Shown: positions 39,740 through 47,543 of the stretch, in pieces
How the letters are laid out: each line of letters opens with the position of its first letter
How positions within the stretch are numbered: position 1 is the stretch's first letter
Origin: Streptococcus mitis 17/34
GTDB taxonomy: Bacteria > Bacillota > Bacilli > Lactobacillales > Streptococcaceae
DNA length: 64,000 nt
Assembly: GCA_000430305.1 (NCBI GenBank)
Contig: ASZZ01000012.1
Location: 1 to 64,000 of the forward strand
Reading direction: 5' to 3'
Program-made: the position numbers and the translations under genes
The notes under the pieces: model-generated
Told to the model about the DNA's origin: nothing
The model's input: only the letters and a program-made list of their open reading frames with translations
The model's database searches: none

Positions 39740-40251
39740 TCCTTTACCAAATAACCAAGTTTATCCAAGGCCTCCTCGATATAGTGGAGGTCTTGTTGTG
39801 TTTCGGCTTCGACTAGGTGGTAATGGATGCCATCTGTTAATTCAGACAGAGGTCTAAAATCAGAATGCTCGACTTGTTCTAGAAAATGTTGAACATCTCT
39901 GCGACAAGACAGTTTCAGCAAGGTTTCAATTTCTCCATAAACGGGATGGTCAATCAAGGTATTTTGAACACGTCCACCATTATCTACGATAGCAAGGAGT
40001 TCCTGTCCGATTTCTTCAACTTCATGTTTAACTTTGAAAAGTTTGTGGACGTATGGATTGACATCAACTTGCTTATAGACGTAGCCACGATTGGTGGATA
40101 GGATAGGAGCGCCATCGGCTCTCAAAATTGCAATGTCCTGGACAATGACCTGACGTGTGACATGAAAATGTTCAGCCAAACTTTGGCCATTGAGGGCTTT
40201 AGGAGCTTCTTTCAAGAGTTGGAGCAGGGCTTGTTTGCGATCTTTTGTCAT
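39736..40251 (-). CDS. niaR: Niacin-responsive transcriptional repressor NiaR
   Basis: The 171-residue repressor has an N-terminal HTH_11 winged helix (LAEHFHVTRQVIVQDIAILRADG, residues 25-47) and a C-terminal 3H domain with the metal- and niacin-binding histidines (YVHKLFKVKHEVEEI, TLIDHPVYGEIE, DGIHYHLVEAET). NiaR of Firmicutes represses niacin uptake genes when niacin is available. niaX lies 11 bp upstream on the same strand and carries an operator-like inverted repeat. Confidence 0.88.
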   Translation of the reverse strand: MTKDRKQALLQLLKEAPKALNGQSLAEHFHVTRQVIVQDIAILRADGAPILSTNRGYVYKQVDVNPYVHKLFKVKHEVEEIGQELLAIVDNGGRVQNTLIDHPVYGEIETLLKLSCRRDVQHFLEQVEHSDFRPLSELTDGIHYHLVEAETQQDLHYIEEALDKLGYLVKD

Positions 40252-40262
40252 AGTTCTTCCTT

Positions 40263-40790
40263 TTACCGGCGTTTTTGAAGCACTTTATAGACAGCTAGTG
40301 CTAATGTATAGTCTACCATACTATGGATAATTGTGCCAAATCCAACTAGCACAAATAGAACATAGAACATATTTTCTACATTGGTACCGGAAGTTGCGTA
40401 AAAAAGGACACAGGCTAATACTTCAGCAAGGGCATGAACAACAGCCAAAAGAAAGTTGAATATCCAGGAAGATTTTGCTTTATCTAGGGTATCGGGAAAT
40501 TTCTGTAGGTAAAGAGCGCCCAAAGTCCCAAAAAAGATATGGGAAAAAGCCCGAAAAACGATGACCATGGGATAGCCAGCCATCAAAAATCCAAAACTAG
40601 AGGCTAGGATGACAAAAACGGCCATCAAGGGAGACAGGAACATGGCAATAAAAATAGCGATGTGACTACCCAACGTATAGGAAGCAGGTGGAATGACAAT
40701 CTTAAAGGGCATAACAATTGGAATCAAAATCGCAATAGCCGTTAAGAGGGCTGTCATTGTCATAAATTGTGTCTTTTTCCGTGTATTCAT
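40263..40790 (-). CDS. niaX: Niacin ECF transporter S-component NiaX
   Basis: The 175-residue integral membrane protein has about six helices and no ATPase, as in ECF S-components. The loop MNTRKKTQFMTMTALLTAIAILIPI is the usual S-component N-terminus with a short amphipathic start. Location directly ahead of niaR supports the niacin assignment. I chose ATG 40790, which has AGGAG upstream; a longer in-frame start at 40844 would overlap the promoter. Confidence 0.82.
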   Translation of the reverse strand: MNTRKKTQFMTMTALLTAIAILIPIVMPFKIVIPPASYTLGSHIAIFIAMFLSPLMAVFVILASSFGFLMAGYPMVIVFRAFSHIFFGTLGALYLQKFPDTLDKAKSSWIFNFLLAVVHALAEVLACVLFYATSGTNVENMFYVLFVLVGFGTIIHSMVDYTLALAVYKVLQKRR

Positions 40791-40812
40791 AAGAATCTCC
40801 TTTTTATCTGTA

Positions 40813-40826
40813 TATACACTAGTATA
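40813..40826 (-). promoter_or_regulatory. Putative NiaR operator at the niaX promoter
   Basis: A perfect inverted repeat TATAC-N4-GTATA lies within the niaX promoter region, next to a -10-like TACTAT with a TTGCTT 17 bp upstream. Its position between promoter and gene and the adjacent repressor gene suggest autoregulation by NiaR. Confidence 0.45.
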
Positions 40827-40930
40827 GTACAATAAAGAAGACAATAAAGCAAGGATTTACTTAGGTTTATAGGTCATTTTTAGTTAGATATTGGTAAAAA
40901 TTTCACTAAAAAAGAAAATATACAGGACAA

Positions 40931-40962
40931 AATCTCCACCTTCAGGTTTGAAAGTGGAGATT
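40931..40962 (-). terminator. Terminator after the coaB-coaC-panT operon
   Basis: AATCTCCAC and GTGGAGATT form a 9-bp stem with a moderate loop followed on the minus strand by TTGT and AT-rich sequence. Confidence 0.65.
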
Positions 40963-40966
40963 GCTT

Positions 40967-41530
40967 TTATTTCTTCAAAGTTTGCAGTCTTGGAACAATG
41001 GCTAGGGTTAGAACTGCGGAAATGACTAATTCGGCAATCGAATTTGTTGAGATAACGGTTGCTAGGAGTTTTTGGATATTACCATCAAAAACATTCCCAA
41101 AAAGGTAGAAAATTCCACCAAGTACAAAGACTGTGTTGGTAAGTGAACCAAGGGCACCAGCTAGAATCAGACCAGTTTTATTTTTCATCAGTTTATAGAC
41201 TAGATACGGAGTTAAACCAATCAAAATACGTGGGACGATGGCAATGATAGCTGAATAGATGTTTCCGTTTGGTACAAATGGGGAGAAGAGGTAGCTTGTC
41301 GGTAGAATCGTAATTGTGTTAACGGTCAAGCTAAGTAATCCCATTAAAAATCCAAGTGTAACCCCAACTCGTGGACCGTAGATAATGCTGGCAATAATGA
41401 CAGGAATATGAACGATAGTCGGTTTGATTGGGAATGGAAAAAGGTTAAAGATAAGTGAGCTCAGAAAATGAATCACGAGCATGGTTGCAAAGAAGATAGC
41501 AATGGGCGCAATATTAGAGCGTTTTTTCAT
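40967..41530 (-). CDS. panT: ECF transporter S-component, probably pantothenate (PanT-type)
   Basis: The 187-residue protein has about six membrane helices and the S-component features MKKRSNIAPIAIFFATMLVIHFLSS and GPRVGVTLGFLMGLLSL. It overlaps the end of coaC by 17 bp in an operon that turns pantothenate into CoA, which suggests pantothenate as substrate. Gene order is the main evidence for that. Confidence 0.75.
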   Translation of the reverse strand: MKKRSNIAPIAIFFATMLVIHFLSSLIFNLFPFPIKPTIVHIPVIIASIIYGPRVGVTLGFLMGLLSLTVNTITILPTSYLFSPFVPNGNIYSAIIAIVPRILIGLTPYLVYKLMKNKTGLILAGALGSLTNTVFVLGGIFYLFGNVFDGNIQKLLATVISTNSIAELVISAVLTLAIVPRLQTLKK

Positions 41531-42065
41531 CGAGAGTTTCCTTTATTCTTTCTAAAATAATTGTGAGGTCGGCTAGAGCTCCTCTTCCATGGTCTCCACA
41601 AGCTAGTAGAGATTCTTTTGGAGCAATCAGCTGATAGCCGTAGGTTTCTAATGTTTTTAGATTAGACTGAGTTGCTGGATGGTCATACATTTTTGTATTC
41701 ATAGCTGGTACGATGAGTTTGGGAATATGACTTGGCAAGGCTAGAGCTGTACTGGTTACCATATTATCCGCAAAGCCGTGGGCTAATTTTGCAACAGTAT
41801 TAGCAGTTGCAGGGGCCACAATAAATAAATCCGCCTTTTTTCCAAGTTCGATATGATTGACTTGATCTGGATAGGGTTCCTTCATGACATCCAAGTGGAC
41901 AGGATTCTGTGAGAGTACTTGTAGTGTCAAAGGTTGGATAAACTCTGTAGCAGCCTGAGTCATTAAGACAGTGACTTGATGACCTTGTTTTTTTAGAGAA
42001 CTGACTAAATCTGCCGACTTGTAAGAGGCGATTGACCCCGTTACAGCCAAGAGAATGTTTGCCAT
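41514..42065 (-). CDS. coaC: Phosphopantothenoylcysteine decarboxylase CoaC
   Basis: The 183-residue flavoprotein (HFCD fold) decarboxylates 4'-phosphopantothenoylcysteine. LLAVTGSIASYKSADLV is the FMN-binding start, PATANTVAKLAHGFADNM holds the conserved Asn, and PAMNTKMYDHPATQ is the PAMN signature. In streptococci coaC and coaB are separate genes, as here. It lies between coaB and the transporter gene. Confidence 0.92.
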   Translation of the reverse strand: MANILLAVTGSIASYKSADLVSSLKKQGHQVTVLMTQAATEFIQPLTLQVLSQNPVHLDVMKEPYPDQVNHIELGKKADLFIVAPATANTVAKLAHGFADNMVTSTALALPSHIPKLIVPAMNTKMYDHPATQSNLKTLETYGYQLIAPKESLLACGDHGRGALADLTIILERIKETLDEKTL

Positions 42066-42076
42066 AGCTTTCCTTT

Positions 42077-42766
42077 CTAAGAATGGTAGGCTTGAATTTT
42101 TTCAAGGAGGAGTTCTGCAATTTCTTCTTTAGTCTGGACTGTTTGAAGATGATTTTTCTCAACAAAGATAGCACGATGCTGGTTCGCTGAGATTTGAGTC
42201 AGGTCATTTGCAATGATTAAGTCTGCTTGGTTCTTGATAAGACTTTTTCTGGCAATCTCGATGAGATAATCCTCAGAGACATCAACCAGCAGTTTGAAAC
42301 CAATCAGATGAATAGTAGGATTCCATTCCTTGACTAGAGAGATGATTTTGGGTGTTTTTTTCAAGAATAAAACCTGAACCTCATCAGTTGAAGAAATCTT
42401 GGCCTGATGATTCTGCTTGTTTAAAAATTCCTCTAGATTGGAACTAGCCTGAACTTCCTCCAGCCCTGTCATATAAACAGGAGTGTAATCAGATACGGCC
42501 ATTGAGTGAATCAAGACTTGATAGTCCTTGACACGTTCTTGCATTTCCAGAAGAAGGTCGTTTGTATTGCTAATTTCTTGAATTCTTAGGTTGGGGTGGG
42601 CTTCTGGCTTCAGAGCTCGTTTTGTCGTCATCAAACAAACTTCATGTCCTGCAGCAAGCAAGCTTTCTGTGATGATTTTCCCCAAGCGACCTGTAGAATG
42701 GTTAGTGATGGAACGTACGCTATCGATAGCTTCACTGGTACCGCCCGATGTAACTAAAATTTTCAT
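42077..42766 (-). CDS. coaB: Phosphopantothenate-cysteine ligase CoaB
   Basis: The 229-residue enzyme joins phosphopantothenate to cysteine with CTP/ATP. Key text is VTSGGTSEAIDSVRSITNHSTGRLG at the N-terminus and LIHSMAVSDYTP with IGFKLLVD. ATG at 42766 is the start consistent with the family (MKILVTSGGT). No Shine-Dalgarno precedes it; a -10-like TACAAT lies only 6 bp upstream of ATG, so the message may be leaderless. Confidence 0.9.
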   Translation of the reverse strand: MKILVTSGGTSEAIDSVRSITNHSTGRLGKIITESLLAAGHEVCLMTTKRALKPEAHPNLRIQEISNTNDLLLEMQERVKDYQVLIHSMAVSDYTPVYMTGLEEVQASSNLEEFLNKQNHQAKISSTDEVQVLFLKKTPKIISLVKEWNPTIHLIGFKLLVDVSEDYLIEIARKSLIKNQADLIIANDLTQISANQHRAIFVEKNHLQTVQTKEEIAELLLEKIQAYHS

Positions 42767-42771
42767 AGCAC

Positions 42772-42777
42772 TATTGT
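42772..42777 (-). promoter_or_regulatory. coaB promoter, possibly giving a leaderless mRNA
   Basis: On the minus strand TGTGTACAAT ends 6 bp before the coaB ATG, with TTACTT about 16 bp further upstream. If used, the transcript would start at or within a few bases of the start codon. Confidence 0.45.
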
Positions 42778-42843
42778 ACACAAAAATAAACGGTAAGTAA
42801 AATGAAAGCGATAAAAATTGAGTAAATTAATATATGATCGATT

Positions 42844-42888
42844 TTGACAATCTCTTTTGTTTATTGCATAATAGGAGTATATGCAATA
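42844..42888 (+). promoter_or_regulatory. Promoter and palindromic operator of the unrecognised gene pair
   Basis: TTGACA (42844-42849), a 17-bp spacer and TG-CATAAT (42867-42872) make a strong promoter. A perfect 9-bp inverted repeat, TATTGCATA (42862-42870) and TATGCAATA (42880-42888) with a 9-bp spacer, covers the -10 and the predicted start of transcription. That is the usual place for a repressor operator. Confidence 0.7.
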
Positions 42889-42902
42889 AAGGAGAGTGTT
42901 TA

Positions 42903-44069
42903 ATGGATTTTTTAAAATTTGCTGATAATTTTACAAAAGAAGCTAGTAAGGTATTGAATGATGCTGGATCCGCTACCAGTAAAGTATTAAATGAAGCAGG
43001 GAAATTTACTGGAGAAGCTATTACAGAGTCTGTAAAAGTTATAGAAAATGTATCAAGTCAGGTTGGCGATGTTATCACAGATGTTTCTGAAAAAGCTATT
43101 GGAGTAGCTAGTGATGTGGTAGAACATGTAACTAAAGCTTCATCGGAAACTTTTAATGAGGCAGGTAAAATAGCGAATAATACGAAAGAACAAATTGATG
43201 CTGTTGACCTCTTTAATTCTAAACTTAGACAAGAAGCTGTCGAGGGATATAAAGAATCTATAAGATTGTATAACGATGAAGCTGATAATTTAGCTAATAA
43301 ATCAACAGAACTCTATCAGATTAGGGAAAAAGCGGTCAAAGTTGTAAAAATTATTGAAGAAAGAATTAGTAAGCTAGCAAATAAGCCAAAAGAGTTTGAA
43401 ACGAAATTAGAAGAAATTGATGTTGAAATTCAGAATTTTGAAGATAAGCAAATTGCTATTTCACAGTCAATTAAGGAAGCTGAATTAGCAAGTGGTAGCA
43501 CAGCGGCTACGGCTTCTCTTAGCGCATTAGGAGTAACAGTTGCAACTTTAGGTCCTACTGCCGCTATGGGTGTTGCAACTACATTTGGTGTTGCATCAAC
43601 AGGTACTGCAATTTCAAGTTTGACAGGTGCTGCAGCAAATAGTGCCGCTCTGGCTTGGTTAGGTGGTGGAAGTGTAGCAGCTGGTGGCGGTGGAGTGGCA
43701 GCCGGTAACGCATTTTTAGCATTGGCTGGTCCTGTCGGTTGGGGAATTGCAGGCGTTATGTTGACCGCTTCTGTAGGTGCTGGTGTAGTAGCTAATAGGA
43801 AAAATGAAGAAGTTGCAAAAGAGGCTATAGAGGAACAGAAAAAGGTAGAATTGTTGGCTAGACAACTTAAAGAAAAAGTAATAGAAGTTACGGAATTAAT
43901 AGAACTAACTGAAAAACAAACAGAAGGAATTTATTTAGCCAATTTATCTTTAACTGGAATGGACTATAGCTTATTTACTGAAGATGAAAAATATAAAGCA
44001 GGTAATTTAGTGAATTCAACACTATCACTGACAGCTATGATAAATAAGGAAATTAAAATAAATGGTTAA
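42903..44069 (+). CDS. Unrecognised AT-rich protein with a predicted pore-like Gly/Ala segment
   Basis: I do not recognise this 388-residue protein. Residues 10-90 show amphipathic 11-residue repeats (SKVLNDAGSAT, SKVLNEAGKFT and looser copies), like apolipoprotein or LEA helices. Residues about 105-195 are charged and coiled-coil-like. Residues about 199-299 are Gly/Ala-rich and hydrophobic (LAWLGGGSVAAGGGGVAAGNAFLALAG is part of it), suited to membrane insertion. The C-terminus returns to charged helix. There is no signal peptide. The arrangement recalls alpha-helical pore formers, which is an inference. AAAGGAG precedes ATG 42903. The next gene overlaps by 8 bp, so the pair is coupled. Base composition is much more AT-rich than the flanks. 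Confidence 0.75.
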   Translation: MDFLKFADNFTKEASKVLNDAGSATSKVLNEAGKFTGEAITESVKVIENVSSQVGDVITDVSEKAIGVASDVVEHVTKASSETFNEAGKIANNTKEQIDAVDLFNSKLRQEAVEGYKESIRLYNDEADNLANKSTELYQIREKAVKVVKIIEERISKLANKPKEFETKLEEIDVEIQNFEDKQIAISQSIKEAELASGSTAATASLSALGVTVATLGPTAAMGVATTFGVASTGTAISSLTGAAANSAALAWLGGGSVAAGGGGVAAGNAFLALAGPVGWGIAGVMLTASVGAGVVANRKNEEVAKEAIEEQKKVELLARQLKEKVIEVTELIELTEKQTEGIYLANLSLTGMDYSLFTEDEKYKAGNLVNSTLSLTAMINKEIKING

Positions 44070-45537
44070 TCAAATTTTTAATCAAGCATTTAACCAAGGT
44101 ATTGGAGCATATGTCAATTGTTTAAATAATTTAAGAATTCAAGACTTACAAATTGCTATGAAAATGATAGAGGATGAAGCTCGCAATGTCATCTTAAACA
44201 AGGATAATGCCTCTAAATTTTTAGATTATGCTAAAGAAAATATAGAGGATGTTATTGTTAAAAATCGTGGCGGTAATCGTGGAGTACATGGCTTTATAGC
44301 AGAGTTTGCAGAAGCAGGAATTGTAAATGCAAGGAGAGCAATTGAGGGATTAAACCCAATTGTTAAAGTTTTGAATGACAATGGACCAGCTGATTTATTA
44401 ATTGGTAGAAATACCATTCAAATGAAGTTTTATAATAATCTACGTGATGAATTAGAACAATCATTTTTTTACAATACAAAAATGAAAATGATGTTTCCAA
44501 AAGATCACGTTCAAGTATTTGAAAAAATAATGGCTGGAGCAAAAGAAGTTGAATTTAATGGCAAGAGATTGTCCAGTAAACAAATTACAGATATACGTCA
44601 AATGATTAATGATATCACTGAAAGCAAGGGACTTACTTCATACAAATCTTGGATGAAATCTTCTGCTTTAGATTATAAAGACGCTCAAAAGAATTCAATT
44701 AACTCTCTATTGGATTCTGAGCAGAAAAATATTTATAAAACAGTCAAACTGAGACAACAAGAATTAAATAAAAAAAGATTAGTAGTCCAAAAACATGCAC
44801 TACCTAATTTAAAAGAAGCTAACAAGGTTGCAAGAAACGCAGCTTTTTTACAGGGTGGTTTAGCTTTGATGTCGAGTGTGTATGGAAAATATAAAGAAGG
44901 AAAAAGTATTTTTGAATTCGAACAATCAGATTGGTTAGATTGTGGATTGGATACAGCTGAAGGAGTTATAAAGGGTGCAATATCTGGTTATTCTATTTAT
45001 GAATTAACAAACGTTTTGGGGATTAGTGCTCCAAATGCTAGTGCTTTAGTTATGGCAACTTATGGAATGATAGACATTGTTCTAAAGTATAGATCTACAG
45101 AAATAACCCAAGATGAATTTATGAATCTTTTGACATTAAATGTAATGGATGCTTCCTTTGCAACAATTGGTGCTTGTATTGGTCAAGCAATGATTCCTAT
45201 ACCAGTTCTAGGTTCTATTGTGGGTTCAATAGCCAGCTCACTCATTTGGGAAATAGGGAAGGGAATATTAAATGATAGAGAACAAAAAATCATTCAAGAC
45301 TACCAGGAAAATCTGAATAATTACATAAAAATTTTAGATAAACATTATCTTGGTATTTATAACGAAATAATAGAAAAATATAAAAAATTGGGTAAATTAC
45401 AAGATTATTCGTTTGATTTATCGTTAAATACTAAACTTAGTTTTGAATATTCTATTGAGTTGGCAGAAAAATTAGAAATTGAAGATACAATAATTTTACA
45501 TAATTTATCTGAAATTGACAGCTATTTTCTTGACTAA
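44062..45537 (+). CDS. Unrecognised AT-rich protein with PD-(D/E)xK-like signature and hydrophobic C-terminal half
   Basis: This 491-residue protein is not recognised by name. The N-terminal region has HGFIAEF (E81) and GPADLLIGRNTIQMKFYN (D111, Q120-x-K122), a spacing like the core of PD-(D/E)xK nucleases with an Mrr-like QxK. Residues 200-265 are charged helix. Residues about 270-410 are hydrophobic, with TIGACIGQAMIPIPVLGSIV and GSIASSLIWEIGKG as probable membrane or pore-like hairpins. The ATG lies inside the upstream gene's stop region (ATGGTTAA). The pairing of a nuclease-like head with a membrane-like tail beside a pore-like partner suggests a defence or toxin module; no function is proved. 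Confidence 0.75.
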   Translation: MVNQIFNQAFNQGIGAYVNCLNNLRIQDLQIAMKMIEDEARNVILNKDNASKFLDYAKENIEDVIVKNRGGNRGVHGFIAEFAEAGIVNARRAIEGLNPIVKVLNDNGPADLLIGRNTIQMKFYNNLRDELEQSFFYNTKMKMMFPKDHVQVFEKIMAGAKEVEFNGKRLSSKQITDIRQMINDITESKGLTSYKSWMKSSALDYKDAQKNSINSLLDSEQKNIYKTVKLRQQELNKKRLVVQKHALPNLKEANKVARNAAFLQGGLALMSSVYGKYKEGKSIFEFEQSDWLDCGLDTAEGVIKGAISGYSIYELTNVLGISAPNASALVMATYGMIDIVLKYRSTEITQDEFMNLLTLNVMDASFATIGACIGQAMIPIPVLGSIVGSIASSLIWEIGKGILNDREQKIIQDYQENLNNYIKILDKHYLGIYNEIIEKYKKLGKLQDYSFDLSLNTKLSFEYSIELAEKLEIEDTIILHNLSEIDSYFLD

Positions 45538-45672
45538 ATTATTTTTTCATTATTCTATAGTTTCAAACTATAAAGCCATATAAAATTTAAGAAAGGACTC
45601 TAAAAACCTTAAAAATAGGGATATTTACGAACGTTTAGAGAGTTTTAGGATGTTAAAAATCTTGTTTTGTGT

Positions 45673-45678
45673 TATAAT
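45673..45678 (+). promoter_or_regulatory. fhs extended -10 promoter
   Basis: TGT-TATAAT lies 33 bp before the fhs ATG; the -35 region is weak. Confidence 0.6.
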
Positions 45679-45711
45679 GAATTATCATATAAGAGGTTAG
45701 AGGAGTTTTGA

Positions 45712-47381
45712 ATGAAAACAGATATTGAAATCGCACAGAGTATTGAGTTGAAGCCAATCGTTGATGTTGTAGAGAAACTTGGAATTTCTTACGACGATTT
45801 GGAGTTGTATGGAAAATACAAGGCTAAACTCAGCTTTGATAAAATTCGTGCAGTTGAGAGCAATCCAGTTGGGAAATTGATCTTGGTCACTGCCATCAAT
45901 CCAACGCCTGCAGGTGAAGGGAAATCAACCATTACCATTGGTCTTGCTGATGCCTTGAATAAGATTGGCAAGAAAACCATGATTGCTATCCGCGAACCAT
46001 CTCTTGGTCCAGTAATGGGGATTAAGGGGGGGCTGCTGGTGGTGGTTACGCCCAAGTGCTGCCAATGGAGGACATCAATCTCCACTTTACTGGAGATATG
46101 CATGCCATTACAACTGCCAACAATGCTCTTTCTGCCTTGATTGACAACCACTTGCACCAAGGAAATGAGCTAGGAATTGACCAACGCCGTATTCTCTGGA
46201 AACGTGTAGTGGACTTGAACGATCGCGCCCTTCGTCATGTAACCGTTGGACTTGGTGGTCCTCTAAACGGTATTCCTCGTGAGGATGGCTTTGACATTAC
46301 CGTTGCTTCAGAAATTATGGCCATTCTTTGTTTGGCAACAGACATCGAGGACTTGAAACGACGTTTGGCCAATATCGTTATCGGTTATCGCTATGACCGT
46401 ACGCCTGTTTCTGTTGGTGATTTGCAGGTTGAGGGTGCTTTAGCATTGATTTTGAAGGATGCTATTAAGCCAAACTTAGTTCAGACAATTTATGGAACGC
46501 CTGCCTTTGTACACGGTGGTCCATTTGCCAATATCGCTCACGGATGTAACTCTGTCTTGGCAACGACTACAGCCCTTCACTTGGCTGATTACACAGTTAC
46601 TGAAGCTGGTTTTGGTGCGGACCTTGGTGCTGAGAAATTCCTTGATATCAAGACACCAAACTTGCCAACTTCTCCAGATGCAGTAGTCATTGTCGCAACC
46701 CTTCGTGCCCTTAAGATGAATGGTGGTGTGGCTAAAGACGCTCTAACTGAAGAAAATGTAGAGGCAGTTCGTGCAGGTTTTGCCAACTTGAAACGCCACG
46801 TTGAAAATATCCGCAAGTTCGGTATTCCAGCAGTTGTTGCTATCAATGAATTTGTTTCTGATACAGAAGCTGAAATCGCAGCCTTGAAGGAACTCTGTGC
46901 CTCAATCGATGTACCAGTGGAGTTGGCTAGTGTCTGGGCTGATGGCGCAGAAGGTGGTGTAGCACTTGCTGAAACGCTTGTCAAGACAATCGCTGAAAAC
47001 CCAGCCAACTATACACGTCTTTATGACAATGATCTTTCTGTCCAAGAAAAGATTGAAAAGATTGTTACCGAAATCTACCGTGGTAGCAAAGTGAACTTTG
47101 AGAAGAAAGCTCAAACGCAAATCGCTCAAATCGTTCAAAACGGTTGGGATAAATTGCCGATCTGTATGGCTAAAACTCAGTATAGTTTTTCAGATAATCC
47201 AAATTCACTTGGAGCACCTGAAAACTTTGAAATTACCATTCGTGAATTGGTACCAAAATTAGGGGCAGGCTTCATCGTTGCCCTAACTGGCGATGTCATG
47301 ACCATGCCAGGACTTCCAAAACGACCAGCAGCTCTCAACATGGATGTTGAAAGTGATGGAACAGTTCTAGGATTATTCTAA
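45712..47381 (+). CDS. fhs: Formate-tetrahydrofolate ligase (frameshifted in this sequence)
   Basis: This ATP-dependent ligase makes 10-formyl-THF for purine and formyl-Met-tRNA synthesis. The P-loop-like [20 protein letters not shown] (about residues 64-83) lies in the first frame; from about 46056 the second frame supplies [17 protein letters not shown] through to the end. One G is missing in the G run 46026-46032 (the [14 protein letters not shown] segment). Restored length is 556 residues, normal. Both halves are otherwise intact, so error is likely. Confidence 0.93.
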
Positions 47382-47504
47382 TATATTGCAATTGGTTTTA
47401 AATGAGTTTGGAAATAATATCCAAGCTCATTTTCTTATCTAGATATAAGAAGTTGCCTTCTACACGTAACCAGTCTAGGTAAAGATATTTTCCCTGAATT
47501 CTGA

Positions 47505-47510
47505 TATAAT
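47505..47510 (+). promoter_or_regulatory. pcrA extended -10 promoter
   Basis: TGATATAAT lies 33 bp before the pcrA start. Confidence 0.6.
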
Positions 47511-47543
47511 AGAAATATTGACTTCAAGAGTAAGGAAGAGAAG

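Noticed and set aside
45590-45660. TTTAAG near the fhs promoter as a CiaR site
   Set aside because: Only one half-site is present; the second repeat at the required 5-bp spacing is missing.
46021-46040. Programmed frameshift at the G7 run of fhs
   Set aside because: A G run is a slippery-looking site, but fhs orthologues read through a single frame; a lost G is the simpler explanation.
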